This document shows, piece after piece, positions 1-9,184 of a stretch of 64,000 nt of DNA; position 1 is the first letter of the stretch, and each line of letters begins with the position of its first letter. The notes beneath the pieces were generated by a model. That model saw only the letters and a list, made by a program, of their open reading frames with translations, was not told the origin of the DNA and ran no database searches. A program made the position numbers and the translations under genes. Origin of the DNA: an uncultured Lachnospiraceae bacterium (GTDB lineage: Bacteria; Bacillota; Clostridia; Lachnospirales; Lachnospiraceae); assembly GCA_902780405.1 (NCBI GenBank), contig CACZFI010000003.1, positions 62,001 through 126,000 on the forward strand, in the 5' to 3' direction.

Positions 1-503
1 TGCACAAGCAGCAAAAGCATCGTGAACGGGAAGTTCTTCACAGCCATCAGCGCCGCATTCTTGATATGTCCCTTCACCGTGTTCTCAAATTTCGCAACCA
101 GTCCGAAGACATACATAAACATAATGAAGGCGACAGAGAACATGATCACCGAAATGAGCAGGAATATCTTCGCGTATCCGATATGGTTCTGCGTCCACTG
201 TGTGAGCCAGAACCAGCAATCCACACCGAGTACAAAGAGCACCACCGCAAAGATCAGCCAGATGGCCGTCGCCTGCTTGAAGTTTCTCTTAAAACTGCTC
301 GTGAAATACTTCCACACATAACCGCCGTCCAGGGTAATGCCCTTGATCGCGGTATAGTAAAGCGCCGTCAGTGATGCGCCGATCGTAATGATCGGTATCG
401 AAAAAAGAATAAAGCACATTCCAAGCAGCATGGCATCGCCAAGTCTCGCCAGGAGGCGCACAAACATATTATTTTCAAAATCAAATCCGTCTTCTCTTGC
501 CAT
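1..503 (-). CDS. YesL-like (DUF624) integral membrane protein, 3' part outside window
   Basis: The first 167 residues are readable; the C-terminus lies beyond base 1. After a short polar N-terminus (MAREDGFDFENN) there are several hydrophobic helices (about residues 20-45, 78-100, 110-135 and one at the window edge). A GASLTALYYTAIK-type segment follows the first helix, as in the DUF624/YesL family, whose members often sit beside sugar transporters. The exact function of that family is not established. The ATG at 503 has no Shine-Dalgarno sequence. It lies 7 nt downstream of a good -10 box, so the mRNA may be leaderless. Confidence 0.75.
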   Translation of the reverse strand, partial: MAREDGFDFENNMFVRLLARLGDAMLLGMCFILFSIPIITIGASLTALYYTAIKGITLDGGYVWKYFTSSFKRNFKQATAIWLIFAVVLFVLGVDCWFWLTQWTQNHIGYAKIFLLISVIMFSVAFIMFMYVFGLVAKFENTVKGHIKNAALMAVKNFPFTMLLLLV

Positions 504-510
504 AGTGCGT

Positions 511-539
511 ATTCTACATCATCCCCCGCATTTTTGCAA
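511..539 (-). promoter_or_regulatory. Promoter of the YesL-like gene, leaderless arrangement
   Basis: On the minus strand a -35 box TTGCAA (534-539) and a -10 box TAGAAT (511-516) are separated by 17 nt. Only 7 nt separate the -10 box from the ATG at 503, so transcription should start at or next to the A of the start codon. Confidence 0.6.
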
Positions 540-544
540 GACTA

Positions 545-573
545 TTGACAAAACCGCAACTTTCCAATATTGT
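545..573 (+). promoter_or_regulatory. Probable lysA promoter
   Basis: A consensus -35 box TTGACA (545-550) is followed after 17 nt by TATTGT (568-573), a 4/6 match to the -10 consensus. The predicted leader is about 60 nt. It contains an AAGGAGG ribosome binding site at 627-633 and no lysine-riboswitch-like structure that I can see. Confidence 0.5.
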
Positions 574-640
574 ATGTAATCATGTGACAGACGGGCATTC
601 CGATGCATCCGTTGCTGCACATCATGAAGGAGGATACACT

Positions 641-1891
641 ATGAAAACACCTTTTGTAACCAAGGCGCAGGTGGAAGAGATCGTAAAAACCCACCCCACG
701 CCCTTTCATATTTATGATGAAAAAGGCATCCGCGAGAATGCGCGCAAGATGCGGGAAGCATTTTCCTGGAACCCCGGCTTTAAGGAATACTTCGCAGTAA
801 AAGCCACCCCGAACCCGACGATCTTAAAGATCCTCGCCGAGGAAGGTTGCGGCACGGACTGCTCTTCCATGACAGAGCTTATGATGTCCGAGCGATGCGG
901 CATCACCGGTTCCAACATCATGTTCTCCTCAAACGACACACCGCCCGAGGAATTCGCATTTGCAAAGAAGCTCGGTGCCAACATTAACCTTGACGATTAC
1001 ACACATATCGATGTACTGGAGAAGACCTGCGGCGTACCCGAGACCATTTTCTGCCGTTATAACCCCGGCGGTACATTTTCCATCTCCACGGATATCATGG
1101 ACAATCCCGGTGAGGCCAAGTACGGCATGACCAAGGAGCAGCTCTTCGACGCTTACAAGAGACTCTCCACACTCGGTGCCAAGAAATTCGGTCTTCACGC
1201 ATTTCTTGCAAGCAACACCGTAACCAACGAGTACTATCCGACGCTGGCAGGAATCCTCTTCTCGGTCGCTGTTGAGATCAAGGAAAAAACAGGCATCTCA
1301 CTATCCTACATCAACCTCTCCGGCGGCGTAGGCATCTCCTACACCCCCGACAAGGAAGGCAATGACATCCTTGCGATCGGTGCAGGTGTGAAGGAGAAGT
1401 TCAACGAGATCCTTGTTCCCGCAGGCCTCGGCGACATCTCCATCTTCACGGAGCTCGGCCGCTTTATGCTCGCGCCTTACGGCCACCTTGTGACCAAGGC
1501 GATCAACGAGAAGCACATTTACAGAGAGTACATCGGTGTAGATGCCTGTGCGGTGAACCTGATGCGTCCCGCCATGTACGGCGCTTACCACCACATCACG
1601 GTCCTCGGAAAAGAAGGAGAGCCGTGCGACCATACTTACGATGTCACAGGCTCTCTGTGTGAAAACAATGATAAATTTGCGATAAACCGTCAGCTTCCGA
1701 AGATCGATATGGGCGACTACTTAGTCATCCACGACACCGGAGCGCACGGCTTTGCGATGGGTTATAATTACAACGGCAAGCTTAAGTCCGCCGAGCTTCT
1801 GCTCTGCGAGGACGGATCCGTAAAGCAGATCCGCCGTGCCGAAACCCCCGAGGATTACTTTGCAACCTTGGAGGGCTACTGGGACGTATAA
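641..1891 (+). CDS. lysA: Diaminopimelate decarboxylase
   Basis: PLP-dependent fold-III decarboxylase converting meso-diaminopimelate to L-lysine, the last step of lysine synthesis. The 416-residue length fits the family. The PLP lysine is K54 in YFAVKATPNP. The phosphate-binding glycine-rich stretch SGGVGI, an EPGR-like loop (ELGR near 271), the CAVNLMRPAMYGAYHHI block (from about 303) and the GSLCENND active-site motif (Cys near 340) are present in order. The ATG at 641 was chosen over an upstream TTG because AAGGAGG lies 7 nt before it and homologues begin at this point. The gene is monocistronic and converges on the next gene, their 3' ends overlapping by 16 bp. The EPGR and HxG motifs are slightly divergent (ELGR, HAF), so related decarboxylase specificities cannot be fully excluded. 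Confidence 0.9.
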   Translation: MKTPFVTKAQVEEIVKTHPTPFHIYDEKGIRENARKMREAFSWNPGFKEYFAVKATPNPTILKILAEEGCGTDCSSMTELMMSERCGITGSNIMFSSNDTPPEEFAFAKKLGANINLDDYTHIDVLEKTCGVPETIFCRYNPGGTFSISTDIMDNPGEAKYGMTKEQLFDAYKRLSTLGAKKFGLHAFLASNTVTNEYYPTLAGILFSVAVEIKEKTGISLSYINLSGGVGISYTPDKEGNDILAIGAGVKEKFNEILVPAGLGDISIFTELGRFMLAPYGHLVTKAINEKHIYREYIGVDACAVNLMRPAMYGAYHHITVLGKEGEPCDHTYDVTGSLCENNDKFAINRQLPKIDMGDYLVIHDTGAHGFAMGYNYNGKLKSAELLLCEDGSVKQIRRAETPEDYFATLEGYWDV

Positions 1892-4428
1892 GTGTACATC
1901 GTGTTACTGTGCACCGATAACGCATCCTCAAATTCTTCACGTGTGACCTTGACTTCTTCACCCGACATAGGGTCGTAGTACCTTATGTGGGTGGAGTTGT
2001 ATGAGATCACAAGCACGTATCTTCCATCTCCGATCTTCGCCGCAAACGGCACATCCCGATCCAGAAAATACAAAGCAGTATCAAGATCGATACCGGATAT
2101 ATTGATGCCAGCGCCATAGGAGAACTTCTCCCAGGCTTCTTCATAGCTGCCGCAGGCAAGCACTTCCTCAAGCGTTACATCATAATGCTCATAGGTAAGG
2201 CACATGTACGCGCAGGCAAGCAGTGTCTTGTCTCTGTCCGCACAGGGTGTCTCGCGGATATTGTCCGCCACGGTGTTGTAGTCCTTCGCTACCGTTCCGC
2301 GGTAGATGGTCTTACCGGTACCGTTGATCACGAATCCCGTACCGGACGCGCCGACAGCCTTGATCGCCTGACCTGCGCTTCCGTAAGCACCCACATATCC
2401 GAACTGGTTATACAGGTAGTTTCCTCCCTGACGAACGGAAGATGCAACGGAGAATTCTTTGCTGTCGATCTTCGCCTGTTCTCTGGTCATCTTGTACTGT
2501 CCCGTCTGTCCCACGTACATATCCGAAGGAAAGACGATGTCTAGCTGCGCATAGGCGTAAGGGTCCGAGCTTTCCTTGATCGTGGCGTTTGTACGCTCGT
2601 CTGCCGCCTTGTAGGAGATGTAGTCCGGTTCCGTCTCCGAGAAGAACTGATTCTTCTTCACCGCGCGTTCGAGATAGATGGTGTCGATCTCAAGCCGGCT
2701 GTCCATCACATAAACGCCCGGCTTGCTGTAATGCTTGAGTTCCGATCCGTCCGGTCCGACAATGTAGATATCGTGCAGCGGCAGGATGGCCTCGCCGTCC
2801 GAAGCGATAACGATATCAGCTGCATCCGCCACCCCGTAGATTAAATCGTTGTTCACAAAGCCCAGTTCCATCAGTCTGTCGTTTCCGCTTCCGGTTCTGG
2901 TAAATGTATCGCCCGTCTCAAAATTTCTGATGGTCAGTTCCGTCGTATCCTCTTCCTTCTCGGCATTCGGATAAGCGATGATCTTCCTGTTTCTCGAAAC
3001 CAGATACCGCTCCGAAGGGATACCCGTCATCTGTGTCTCAAGTTCCAGTTTCTTCAGATCCACCGCATAGATCGTGCCGTCCAAGAGACAGAAGAAATCC
3101 TTTTCTCCGTCGTAGAAGGTGAAGCGTCCCACCTCCTGCTTCATAACCTCGTAGGGCTCATCCGTCTCGACAAAGAAGACCTCGGTCAGAGAACTGTCCG
3201 CAGGCTTGTAGTAATAAAGCACCAGCCCGTTCTTGCCCTCGTGGATACCGCGGCACTGATAGCCGTAGCAGACGAAGTAAATGTTGCCGTCATCGTCCAT
3301 GTCTACGATGTTGATGCCGACATTCGGATTCACGGTCCGAACATCCTTGAAGCTTCCCCTTGCGAAGGAAAATACCATGGAAAGGCTGTCCTCGGCATAG
3401 TCGTAGTACCAGAGTTCACCCTCCTTCGCGAAGGCAAGCTTTCTGTCGTTGCCGGCGCTGACACGCTCGATAGCGGGATCCTTGCAGATGCCAAGGCAGG
3501 CCGCATTGCGCTCTGCGCTCATGTAGTTTTCGTCAAAGAAACTGTCGATGTATCGGTCAAATGCAAGCAGTTCCACCGTTCGGCTGCTCTTATTGAAATT
3601 CTCCGTATAGAATTCCTCCACACGGTAGAAATGGCTGATGCCGTCTTTTAAGTATTCGACAATGTATGCGATCTTGATCACCGCGTAGTCCGACTCAAGC
3701 TCCTGCACCGTGGGAACGATGGGCGTTACGGGTGAAAGTGCCAGCCCGCCGAAGCTTACGGTATCATAATTGGAATGCAGATCCACATGTGCAAGTGTAT
3801 CCGACGTTCCGCCGATGGGCGCTTCAAGCGTGTTGTACGCAAGGTTTCCCTTTTCGGGATCCACCTTCTTCTCAAAGCAGGCATTGTGGAATTCCACCGC
3901 ATAAGATGTCATATCGGGAACATAGGCTTCCTCAAGTTTCACGACTCTGGTGTAGTAGCGCACATCCTGCTTTCCGTGGTGAAGGATGAAGACAAGCACG
4001 TACTCCGTATTGGCTTCAATGTCCATACGGAAGCGGACCTGGTAGACATCGTAAAGGTCCTTTTGCTCGACCATATCCAGATCTCCGCGCTCGATCAGCG
4101 AATCTCCCGCGATATTTCGAAGCTCGTAGGAACAGGAATCCGCGTAGTCGCTCTCATCCGAAAGCAAAAGATCCACACCGTAATCCTTGTTGATGGGCAC
4201 CACCGACTCACGCATCAAGCCGGTGTTCATGGTCTGGGTGTAGCCCACCAGACGGTTAACCACAGTTCCGTCCACACTGCAAAAAACCAGGGGAAGCGTT
4301 GCCTCATTCATCTCCTGGGTTGCCTTTTCATAACCTGCATTATTTAAGTGATTCACGAAAAGGGCAGTGCCCACCGCTACCGCGATGAACACCACCACCT
4401 TCAAAAGTCTCGATCGTAAAAATCGCAT
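1876..4428 (-). CDS. Large membrane-anchored protein with propeller-like middle and C39-like C-terminus, unknown function
   Basis: An 850-residue protein with an uncleaved N-terminal membrane helix (about residues 8-26) and the rest presumably extracellular. The middle (about 320-600) is beta-rich, with recurrent short blade-like repeats (for example GELWYYDYAEDSL, GNIYFVCYG, GTIYAVDLKKLEL), suggesting a beta-propeller. The last 160 residues resemble a C39/papain-like peptidase: a helical Cys-containing segment (PCADRDKTLLACAYMC), then DGRYVLVISYNSTHIRYYDP, where peptidases usually have a His. That His is not in its usual place, so the domain may be inactive. It is the last gene of the dnaX-ybaB-recR-pfk run, 6 nt after the kinase. 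I do not recognise a named family for the whole protein; it may be a wall-associated sensor or binding protein. Confidence 0.7.
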   Translation of the reverse strand: MRFLRSRLLKVVVFIAVAVGTALFVNHLNNAGYEKATQEMNEATLPLVFCSVDGTVVNRLVGYTQTMNTGLMRESVVPINKDYGVDLLLSDESDYADSCSYELRNIAGDSLIERGDLDMVEQKDLYDVYQVRFRMDIEANTEYVLVFILHHGKQDVRYYTRVVKLEEAYVPDMTSYAVEFHNACFEKKVDPEKGNLAYNTLEAPIGGTSDTLAHVDLHSNYDTVSFGGLALSPVTPIVPTVQELESDYAVIKIAYIVEYLKDGISHFYRVEEFYTENFNKSSRTVELLAFDRYIDSFFDENYMSAERNAACLGICKDPAIERVSAGNDRKLAFAKEGELWYYDYAEDSLSMVFSFARGSFKDVRTVNPNVGINIVDMDDDGNIYFVCYGYQCRGIHEGKNGLVLYYYKPADSSLTEVFFVETDEPYEVMKQEVGRFTFYDGEKDFFCLLDGTIYAVDLKKLELETQMTGIPSERYLVSRNRKIIAYPNAEKEEDTTELTIRNFETGDTFTRTGSGNDRLMELGFVNNDLIYGVADAADIVIASDGEAILPLHDIYIVGPDGSELKHYSKPGVYVMDSRLEIDTIYLERAVKKNQFFSETEPDYISYKAADERTNATIKESSDPYAYAQLDIVFPSDMYVGQTGQYKMTREQAKIDSKEFSVASSVRQGGNYLYNQFGYVGAYGSAGQAIKAVGASGTGFVINGTGKTIYRGTVAKDYNTVADNIRETPCADRDKTLLACAYMCLTYEHYDVTLEEVLACGSYEEAWEKFSYGAGINISGIDLDTALYFLDRDVPFAAKIGDGRYVLVISYNSTHIRYYDPMSGEEVKVTREEFEDALSVHSNTMYTYTSQ

Positions 4429-4434
4429 ATCCTG

Positions 4435-5517
4435 CTATTCGTCTCCAAATGATATGCCAAGCATCTTGGCGTTTTTTACAATGCTGTCATCCGGTGATAC
4501 GTATTTCAGCTTGCCGGCTGACTCTGCAAGAGGGATGGATGTCACCTCATTGTTCTTCATAACTACCAGCTGACCGTAATTCTCATCCTTGATCAGTTCA
4601 GCCGCCTTCGCGCCGAACAGACTGGAGATCACGCGGTCATAAGGCACGGGGCTTCCGCCTCGCTGGGTATGTCCCGGAACCGTAACACGAATGTCCGCGT
4701 CGGTGAATTTCTTTAATTTATCTACAAGCTCGTAGGCTACGGAAGGATATTTTGCAGCTGCTTCAGCAATGGCTGCCTTACGCTCCTTCTTGGGAAGCTT
4801 CGCGACTTCCTTGGAGATCGCACCCTCCGCTACCGCAAGGATGGAGAAGCCTTTGCCCTGCTTGGAACGATGCTCGAGTGCCTTCCAAACCTTCTTGATG
4901 TCATAGGGAATCTCGGGGATCAGGATGACGTCCGCGCCGGAAGCGATGCCTGCGTGAAGTGTGATCCAGCCCACCTTATGTCCCATAACCTCTACGATGA
5001 AGATACGATTGTGGGATGCCGCCGTCGTGTGAATGCAGTCGATGCACTCCGTTGCGATATCCACGGCGCTCTGGAAACCGAAGGTCATATCCGTGCCCCA
5101 GATATCATTGTCGATGGTCTTCGGGCAGCCTACGACATTTAATCCTTCCTCGGACAAGCGATTGGCTGTCTTCTGGGAGCCGTTACCGCCGAGTACAACC
5201 AGGCAGTCCAGTTTCAGTTTCTTGTACGTCTCCTTCATGGACTTCACCTTGTCAAGTCCGTCCGGCGTAGGATTGTCCAGCTCCTTAAACGGCGTTCTCG
5301 AACTTCCGAGGATCGTACCGCCTCTGGTGATAATGCCGGAGAAATCCTCTGCGGAAAGCTTCTTGTAATTGCCGTAGATGAGTCCCTTGTATCCCTCCAG
5401 GAATCCGTAGATCTCGATGTCCTTGAAGCATGTGCACAGACCTTTTACCACGCCGCGCATGGTCGCATTTAAGGCCTGACAGTCACCGCCGCTTGTCAAC
5501 ATTCCGATTCTTTTCAT
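4435..5517 (-). CDS. pfkA: 6-phosphofructokinase
   Basis: Phosphorylates fructose-6-phosphate in glycolysis; 360 residues. The phosphoryl-donor loop is GGDCQALN (10-17), the second loop GGNGSQ (110-115), and the catalytic motif PKTIDND (132-138). GHKVGW and EGAISKE further on are also family features. Relative to E. coli PfkA, the position equal to Gly104 is Gly113 (typical of ATP users), position 124 is Lys133 (seen in PPi and some ATP enzymes) and Asp103 is replaced by Asn112. The donor therefore cannot be settled by reading alone. The ATG at 5517 is preferred to an in-frame ATG at 5523, because AGGAGG (5525-5530) is 7 nt from the former and only 1 nt from the latter. It is co-oriented with recR, stop and start about 25 nt apart. 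Confidence 0.9.
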   Translation of the reverse strand: MKRIGMLTSGGDCQALNATMRGVVKGLCTCFKDIEIYGFLEGYKGLIYGNYKKLSAEDFSGIITRGGTILGSSRTPFKELDNPTPDGLDKVKSMKETYKKLKLDCLVVLGGNGSQKTANRLSEEGLNVVGCPKTIDNDIWGTDMTFGFQSAVDIATECIDCIHTTAASHNRIFIVEVMGHKVGWITLHAGIASGADVILIPEIPYDIKKVWKALEHRSKQGKGFSILAVAEGAISKEVAKLPKKERKAAIAEAAAKYPSVAYELVDKLKKFTDADIRVTVPGHTQRGGSPVPYDRVISSLFGAKAAELIKDENYGQLVVMKNNEVTSIPLAESAGKLKYVSPDDSIVKNAKMLGISFGDE

Positions 5518-5541
5518 AACCATACCTCCTGCCATATTGAT

Positions 5542-6141
5542 TTAAAGTTCTACCCTGCCCTCTAAAGCGCGAAGAAGCGTAACCTCGTCAATGCACTCAA
5601 GATCGCCGCCCACAGGCACCCCGCTTGCGATCCTGCTGGTCTTGATGCCCGAAGGCTTCACAAGTTTGGATATGTACATCGCCGTAGCTTCTCCCTCCAC
5701 GCTGGAATTCGTTGCTATGATCAGTTCTTCCACATCCTCTCTGGAAAGGCGCTCGATCAGCTCCTTCAGCCGGATATCTCCGACACCGATCCCGAGTGCC
5801 GGATTGATCACGCCATGCAGTACATGGTACACCCCCGTGAATCGTCCGGTACGCTCGTATGCTGCCAGATCCCGCGGCGTTTCCACCACCATAATGGTCT
5901 TGCGGTCGCGCTTTGCGGATGCGCAGATCGGACACAGTTCACGATCCGTGATCGTGTAACAGCTCTTGCAATAGCGGATGTTCTTTCTGGCATCCACGAT
6001 TGCCGAAGCCAGACTCTCCGCGCGTTCCTCCGGCATATTGATGATATGAAAGGCCAGTCGCTGCGCTGTCTTTCCGCCGACACCCGGCAGTCCGGACAGT
6101 TCTTCGATCAACCTGCCTACCTGATCTCCGTATATCTCCAT
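5542..6141 (-). CDS. recR: Recombination mediator protein RecR
   Basis: Works with RecO/RecF to load RecA at single-strand gaps. The 199-residue length is normal. The helix-hairpin-helix (LSGLPGVGGKTAQRLA, 15-30), the C4 zinc finger (Cys58, 61, 70, 73), the Toprim domain beginning at VVETPRDL (about 85) and the C-terminal GVPVGGDLECIDEVTL (Walker-B-like, oligomer contact) are all present. The ATG overlaps the ybaB stop by one base (TAATG), the classical dnaX-ybaB-recR arrangement, implying translational coupling. Confidence 0.97.
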   Translation of the reverse strand: MEIYGDQVGRLIEELSGLPGVGGKTAQRLAFHIINMPEERAESLASAIVDARKNIRYCKSCYTITDRELCPICASAKRDRKTIMVVETPRDLAAYERTGRFTGVYHVLHGVINPALGIGVGDIRLKELIERLSREDVEELIIATNSSVEGEATAMYISKLVKPSGIKTSRIASGVPVGGDLECIDEVTLLRALEGRVEL

Positions 6142-6497
6142 TAGAACGGGAAACCTCCGCCAAGACCGCCCATACCTCCGGTGATCTTGCCCATCTGACT
6201 CTGCTCGTCTTCCACCTGCATACGGATGGCCTCGTTGACTGCTGCCATGATGAGATCCTCCAGCATCTCGATATCATCCTTGTCCACAACCTCTTCCTCG
6301 AGATGAACCTCGGTGATCTCCTTCTTGCCGTTGATCTTCACCTTGACAACGCCACCGCCTGCGGTTGCTTCGTACTCCTTCTCCTCAAGCGCCTTGGTCG
6401 TCTCCTCCATCTGCTTCTGCATCTTCTGTGCCTGCTTCATCAGATTGTTCATGTTACCGGGCATCATGCCTCCCGGAAAACCGCCTCTCTTTGCCAC
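6141..6497 (-). CDS. ybaB: Nucleoid-associated protein YbaB/EbfC
   Basis: A small DNA-binding dimer (118 residues) with a helical core ([20 protein letters not shown]), the beta-strand [18 protein letters not shown] and an [14 protein letters not shown] helix. The glycine/Met/Phe-rich tails ([10 protein letters not shown] at the start, [12 protein letters not shown] at the end) are typical of the family. The start is GTG at 6497, with GGAGGT 8 nt upstream; no ATG fits. It lies between dnaX and recR, as in most bacteria, and probably assists recombination or nucleoid organisation. Confidence 0.95.
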   Translation of the reverse strand: MAKRGGFPGGMMPGNMNNLMKQAQKMQKQMEETTKALEEKEYEATAGGGVVKVKINGKKEITEVHLEEEVVDKDDIEMLEDLIMAAVNEAIRMQVEDEQSQMGKITGGMGGLGGGFPF

Positions 6498-6514
6498 TTT
6501 GTTGTACCTCCGTT

Positions 6515-8146
6515 TTAGTCTCTGATTTCTATATGATCAAAATTGATCTTGGAAAGATCGATATAGCTTCCCGCTTCCGATCGTTTTTCCTGTGCTGATA
6601 TGACGCGCACACCGACATGTACCGTCTTTTGATACCGCTTTGCGATCGCGGCTTCGATGTCCGCGATGGCCGGGCTTTTCTCTCCGTCCGATGTCCGCTC
6701 GAAGTACTCGATCGCCATTTCTGTCTCCGGTGTCTTTTCAAACACGAGAAGGATCTCGGCTGCATTCTCGCCCGGTGAAACTCTGCCCTTATCCAGCCAG
6801 TTTCGCGCCGTGGGTGTAAGGTCTCCCGCGATACTCTTCCATTCTTTCGTGTATGCTAAGATCTCTTCCGCGTCGGCTTCGGGATACTTGTCGCGAATCC
6901 TTTGGATCATCTCGCGGCTCATATCCTCTTCGGAGCGTTCCTCCGCCGCTTCACCGGCGGGTGCGTTTCGATAGACCACCTTCGGCGGTGCCGTGCCGAT
7001 CTCCTCGATCTTTTTTTCGAGAAGTTCGATCCGCTCCACTAAGGAACTGTAATCCTCACGCATCTGCGGGCTGCAGAGTTTAATGATTGCCACTTCAAAG
7101 ATGACGCGTTTTGCGGATGCGTAGGACATCTTGCCCGCCGCCTCCTCCAGGATCCGGATGTATTCGATCAATTTGCCTTCGTCGGCCTGTGTGCCGATCT
7201 CACGAAGTCTGTCCGTCTGTTCCTTCGACATCTCGAGCGCAAAATCCGGCGTCAGCTTCAGCATGAGGACATTTCGAAGGAAACCGATCATCTCCGTCAT
7301 CATCTGCGTCAGGTCCTTACCCTGCCAGATACAGTCATCCACAATGCCGATCGCCTTCCCTACATCCCTTGCCAGGATCGCGAAAAACAGACTGATATAG
7401 ATATCCGTATCCACCGCGCCGATGGTATCGAGCACCATCTCGTAGGTGAGCTCTTCGCCGAGATGAAATGCAACACACTCATCCAGGATACTTAACGCAT
7501 CTCGCATGGATCCGTCCGCCGCACGCGCCACATAGGTAAGCGCCTCTCTTGTCGCGGGAATTCCCTCTCTCGAAAGAAGTTCTGCCAGACGATCCGTGAT
7601 GGTCTCGATGGAGATCCTTCGGAAATCGTAGCGCTGGCACCTTGACATGATGGTCACGGGCACCTTGTGCGCCTCCGTCGTCGCCAGGATAAATACCACG
7701 TACTCCGGCGGTTCCTCCAGGGTCTTTAAAAGGGCATTGAATGCGCCCATAGAAAGCATATGTACCTCGTCGATGATATAGACAAGGTACTTGCCCGTCG
7801 ACGGTGAATACTGTACTGCGCTGTTGATTTGTCTAATGTTGTCGACACCATTGTTGGACGCAGCATCGATCTCGATGACATTCATCGCACTGCCGCGTGC
7901 GATCGCCTTACAGCTCTCGCACTCGTTGCAGGGACTTCCGTCCACCGGATGCTCACAGTTGATGGTTTTGGCCATCAGTTTGGCGATCGTCGTCTTACCG
8001 GTACCTCTGGTACCGCAGAACAGATATGCGTGTCCCACTCTCTGGTGCATCACCTGATTCTTCAGGGTTGTAACGATATGCTCCTGCCCCTTCACTTCCT
8101 CGAAGCTGTCGGGGCGCCATTTTCTGTATAATGCCATGTATGACAT
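6515..8146 (-). CDS. dnaX: DNA polymerase III subunit gamma/tau
   Basis: Clamp-loader ATPase of the replicative polymerase. The 543 residues begin [20 protein letters not shown]. The Walker A motif GTRGTGKTT (45-53) is followed by a zinc module (Cys64, 73, 76, 79), Walker [10 protein letters not shown] (near 120) and the SRC motif MSRCQRYDF. Domain III follows, and then a shorter tau-like tail. Start context: GAGGATGTACC then ATG. It heads the dnaX-ybaB-recR block, 15 nt after the flavodoxin-SCP2 gene. I did not find a slippery A-run suggesting a programmed gamma frameshift. Confidence 0.95.
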   Translation of the reverse strand: MSYMALYRKWRPDSFEEVKGQEHIVTTLKNQVMHQRVGHAYLFCGTRGTGKTTIAKLMAKTINCEHPVDGSPCNECESCKAIARGSAMNVIEIDAASNNGVDNIRQINSAVQYSPSTGKYLVYIIDEVHMLSMGAFNALLKTLEEPPEYVVFILATTEAHKVPVTIMSRCQRYDFRRISIETITDRLAELLSREGIPATREALTYVARAADGSMRDALSILDECVAFHLGEELTYEMVLDTIGAVDTDIYISLFFAILARDVGKAIGIVDDCIWQGKDLTQMMTEMIGFLRNVLMLKLTPDFALEMSKEQTDRLREIGTQADEGKLIEYIRILEEAAGKMSYASAKRVIFEVAIIKLCSPQMREDYSSLVERIELLEKKIEEIGTAPPKVVYRNAPAGEAAEERSEEDMSREMIQRIRDKYPEADAEEILAYTKEWKSIAGDLTPTARNWLDKGRVSPGENAAEILLVFEKTPETEMAIEYFERTSDGEKSPAIADIEAAIAKRYQKTVHVGVRVISAQEKRSEAGSYIDLSKINFDHIEIRD

Positions 8147-8160
8147 GGTACATCCTCGCT

Positions 8161-9165
8161 TTACTTCTTGAATCGGAAGATCTGGTCAAGCATGCGAAGC
8201 GTCTTGAAATTGCCCTTCGCCGTAATCTCTCCGGACATGAATCCCTTCTGGAAGGTCATCTTGCCCGCCTGTATGTCGGCCAAAAGGTTGCTGTCCACTT
8301 TGAGCTTCACGTCCGCATCCTGATCCTCTCCGTACGCACACTTGACGTCCTCGCCTACCGTCAGGATGAGGTTCTTCTTCTTGTCGGAGATCACCATCAC
8401 ATAGGTTGCGGCAAATCCCGCCTCAGGCTCGTAGTGCGTATAGAAACCTTCGATCAGGTCGTCTTCATAAACCTTCTCGGGCTTTTCTTCATCATCTCCG
8501 AGCATCTGCTTGAACATGGCGGCAAGCTCTTCGATGTCTTCTTTCTGCTTCTTTACATAGCCGTCATCCGCCACAAACTTTGAGAGCTGTTCACTCTCCT
8601 GCGGCGTCAGATTGATGGCCGATTTCTTGATCAGGTTGTTCTTCACCGCCGTGTTGGAATTCGGCAATCTCACAGCCTTCTTGTTGATAAAGCGGTAGAG
8701 ATCCTCCGCCTTCTTCTCTATAAAATCAAGGTATGCTTTGTTGTTCTCGAGCACCTCCGCGGAGTCCACGTAGGTTGCGATACCGGAAACAGAGATGCCT
8801 CCGAGCACATCCCACGCGCGCTTTAGGGAAAGCTCCGCCTCCTGCTCGCCGTAAGCCGTAGCCACAACCACGGGCATCATGTAGAGTTCGGAGATCTTCT
8901 CCTTGTCTCCGTACAGCCAGCACATATCCAGAAACTGCTGCATGTTGCCGCCGATGCCGAACCACTCCAGGCTCGTGGCAAGAATCACGCCGTCGCACTC
9001 CTTTAAAGTGTTGGGTAGGGTTGCGATGCCGGACTTATCCTCGTACATATTGTAGCGTCCGACTTCCACGCGAAGTTCCTCTAAGACCTTGATCATCTTG
9101 TCGATTACGATCAGTGAAGGGTCCTCGATCAGACCTCTTCCGCCGTAATACACATTTACCTTCAC
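8161..9165 (-). CDS. Flavodoxin-like / SCP2 sterol-carrier-like fusion protein
   Basis: A 334-residue protein. The N-terminal half (about 1-170) has a flavodoxin/NADPH-dependent FMN reductase outline: an initial strand MKVNVYYGG, the flavin-loop-like segment LATSLEWFGIGGNMQQFLD, and MMPVVVATAYG. A linker of charged helices follows (about 190-235). The C-terminal 100 residues (YEDDLIEGFYTHYEPEAGF to the end) resemble an SCP2 lipid-binding domain, with ADVKLKVDSNLLADIQAGK and a FMSGEITAKGNFKTLRMLDQIF tail like those of SCP2 proteins. The start is GTG at 9165 with GGAGG 9 nt upstream. It lies between ldhA and dnaX. Function unknown; a flavoprotein acting on a hydrophobic substrate is an inference. 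Confidence 0.7.
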   Translation of the reverse strand: MKVNVYYGGRGLIEDPSLIVIDKMIKVLEELRVEVGRYNMYEDKSGIATLPNTLKECDGVILATSLEWFGIGGNMQQFLDMCWLYGDKEKISELYMMPVVVATAYGEQEAELSLKRAWDVLGGISVSGIATYVDSAEVLENNKAYLDFIEKKAEDLYRFINKKAVRLPNSNTAVKNNLIKKSAINLTPQESEQLSKFVADDGYVKKQKEDIEELAAMFKQMLGDDEEKPEKVYEDDLIEGFYTHYEPEAGFAATYVMVISDKKKNLILTVGEDVKCAYGEDQDADVKLKVDSNLLADIQAGKMTFQKGFMSGEITAKGNFKTLRMLDQIFRFKK

Positions 9166-9184
9166 TTCTTTGTACCTCCGAAGC

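Noticed and set aside
574..640. Lysine riboswitch ahead of lysA
   Set aside because: The leader is only about 60 nt, far too short for that riboswitch, and shows no matching conserved core.
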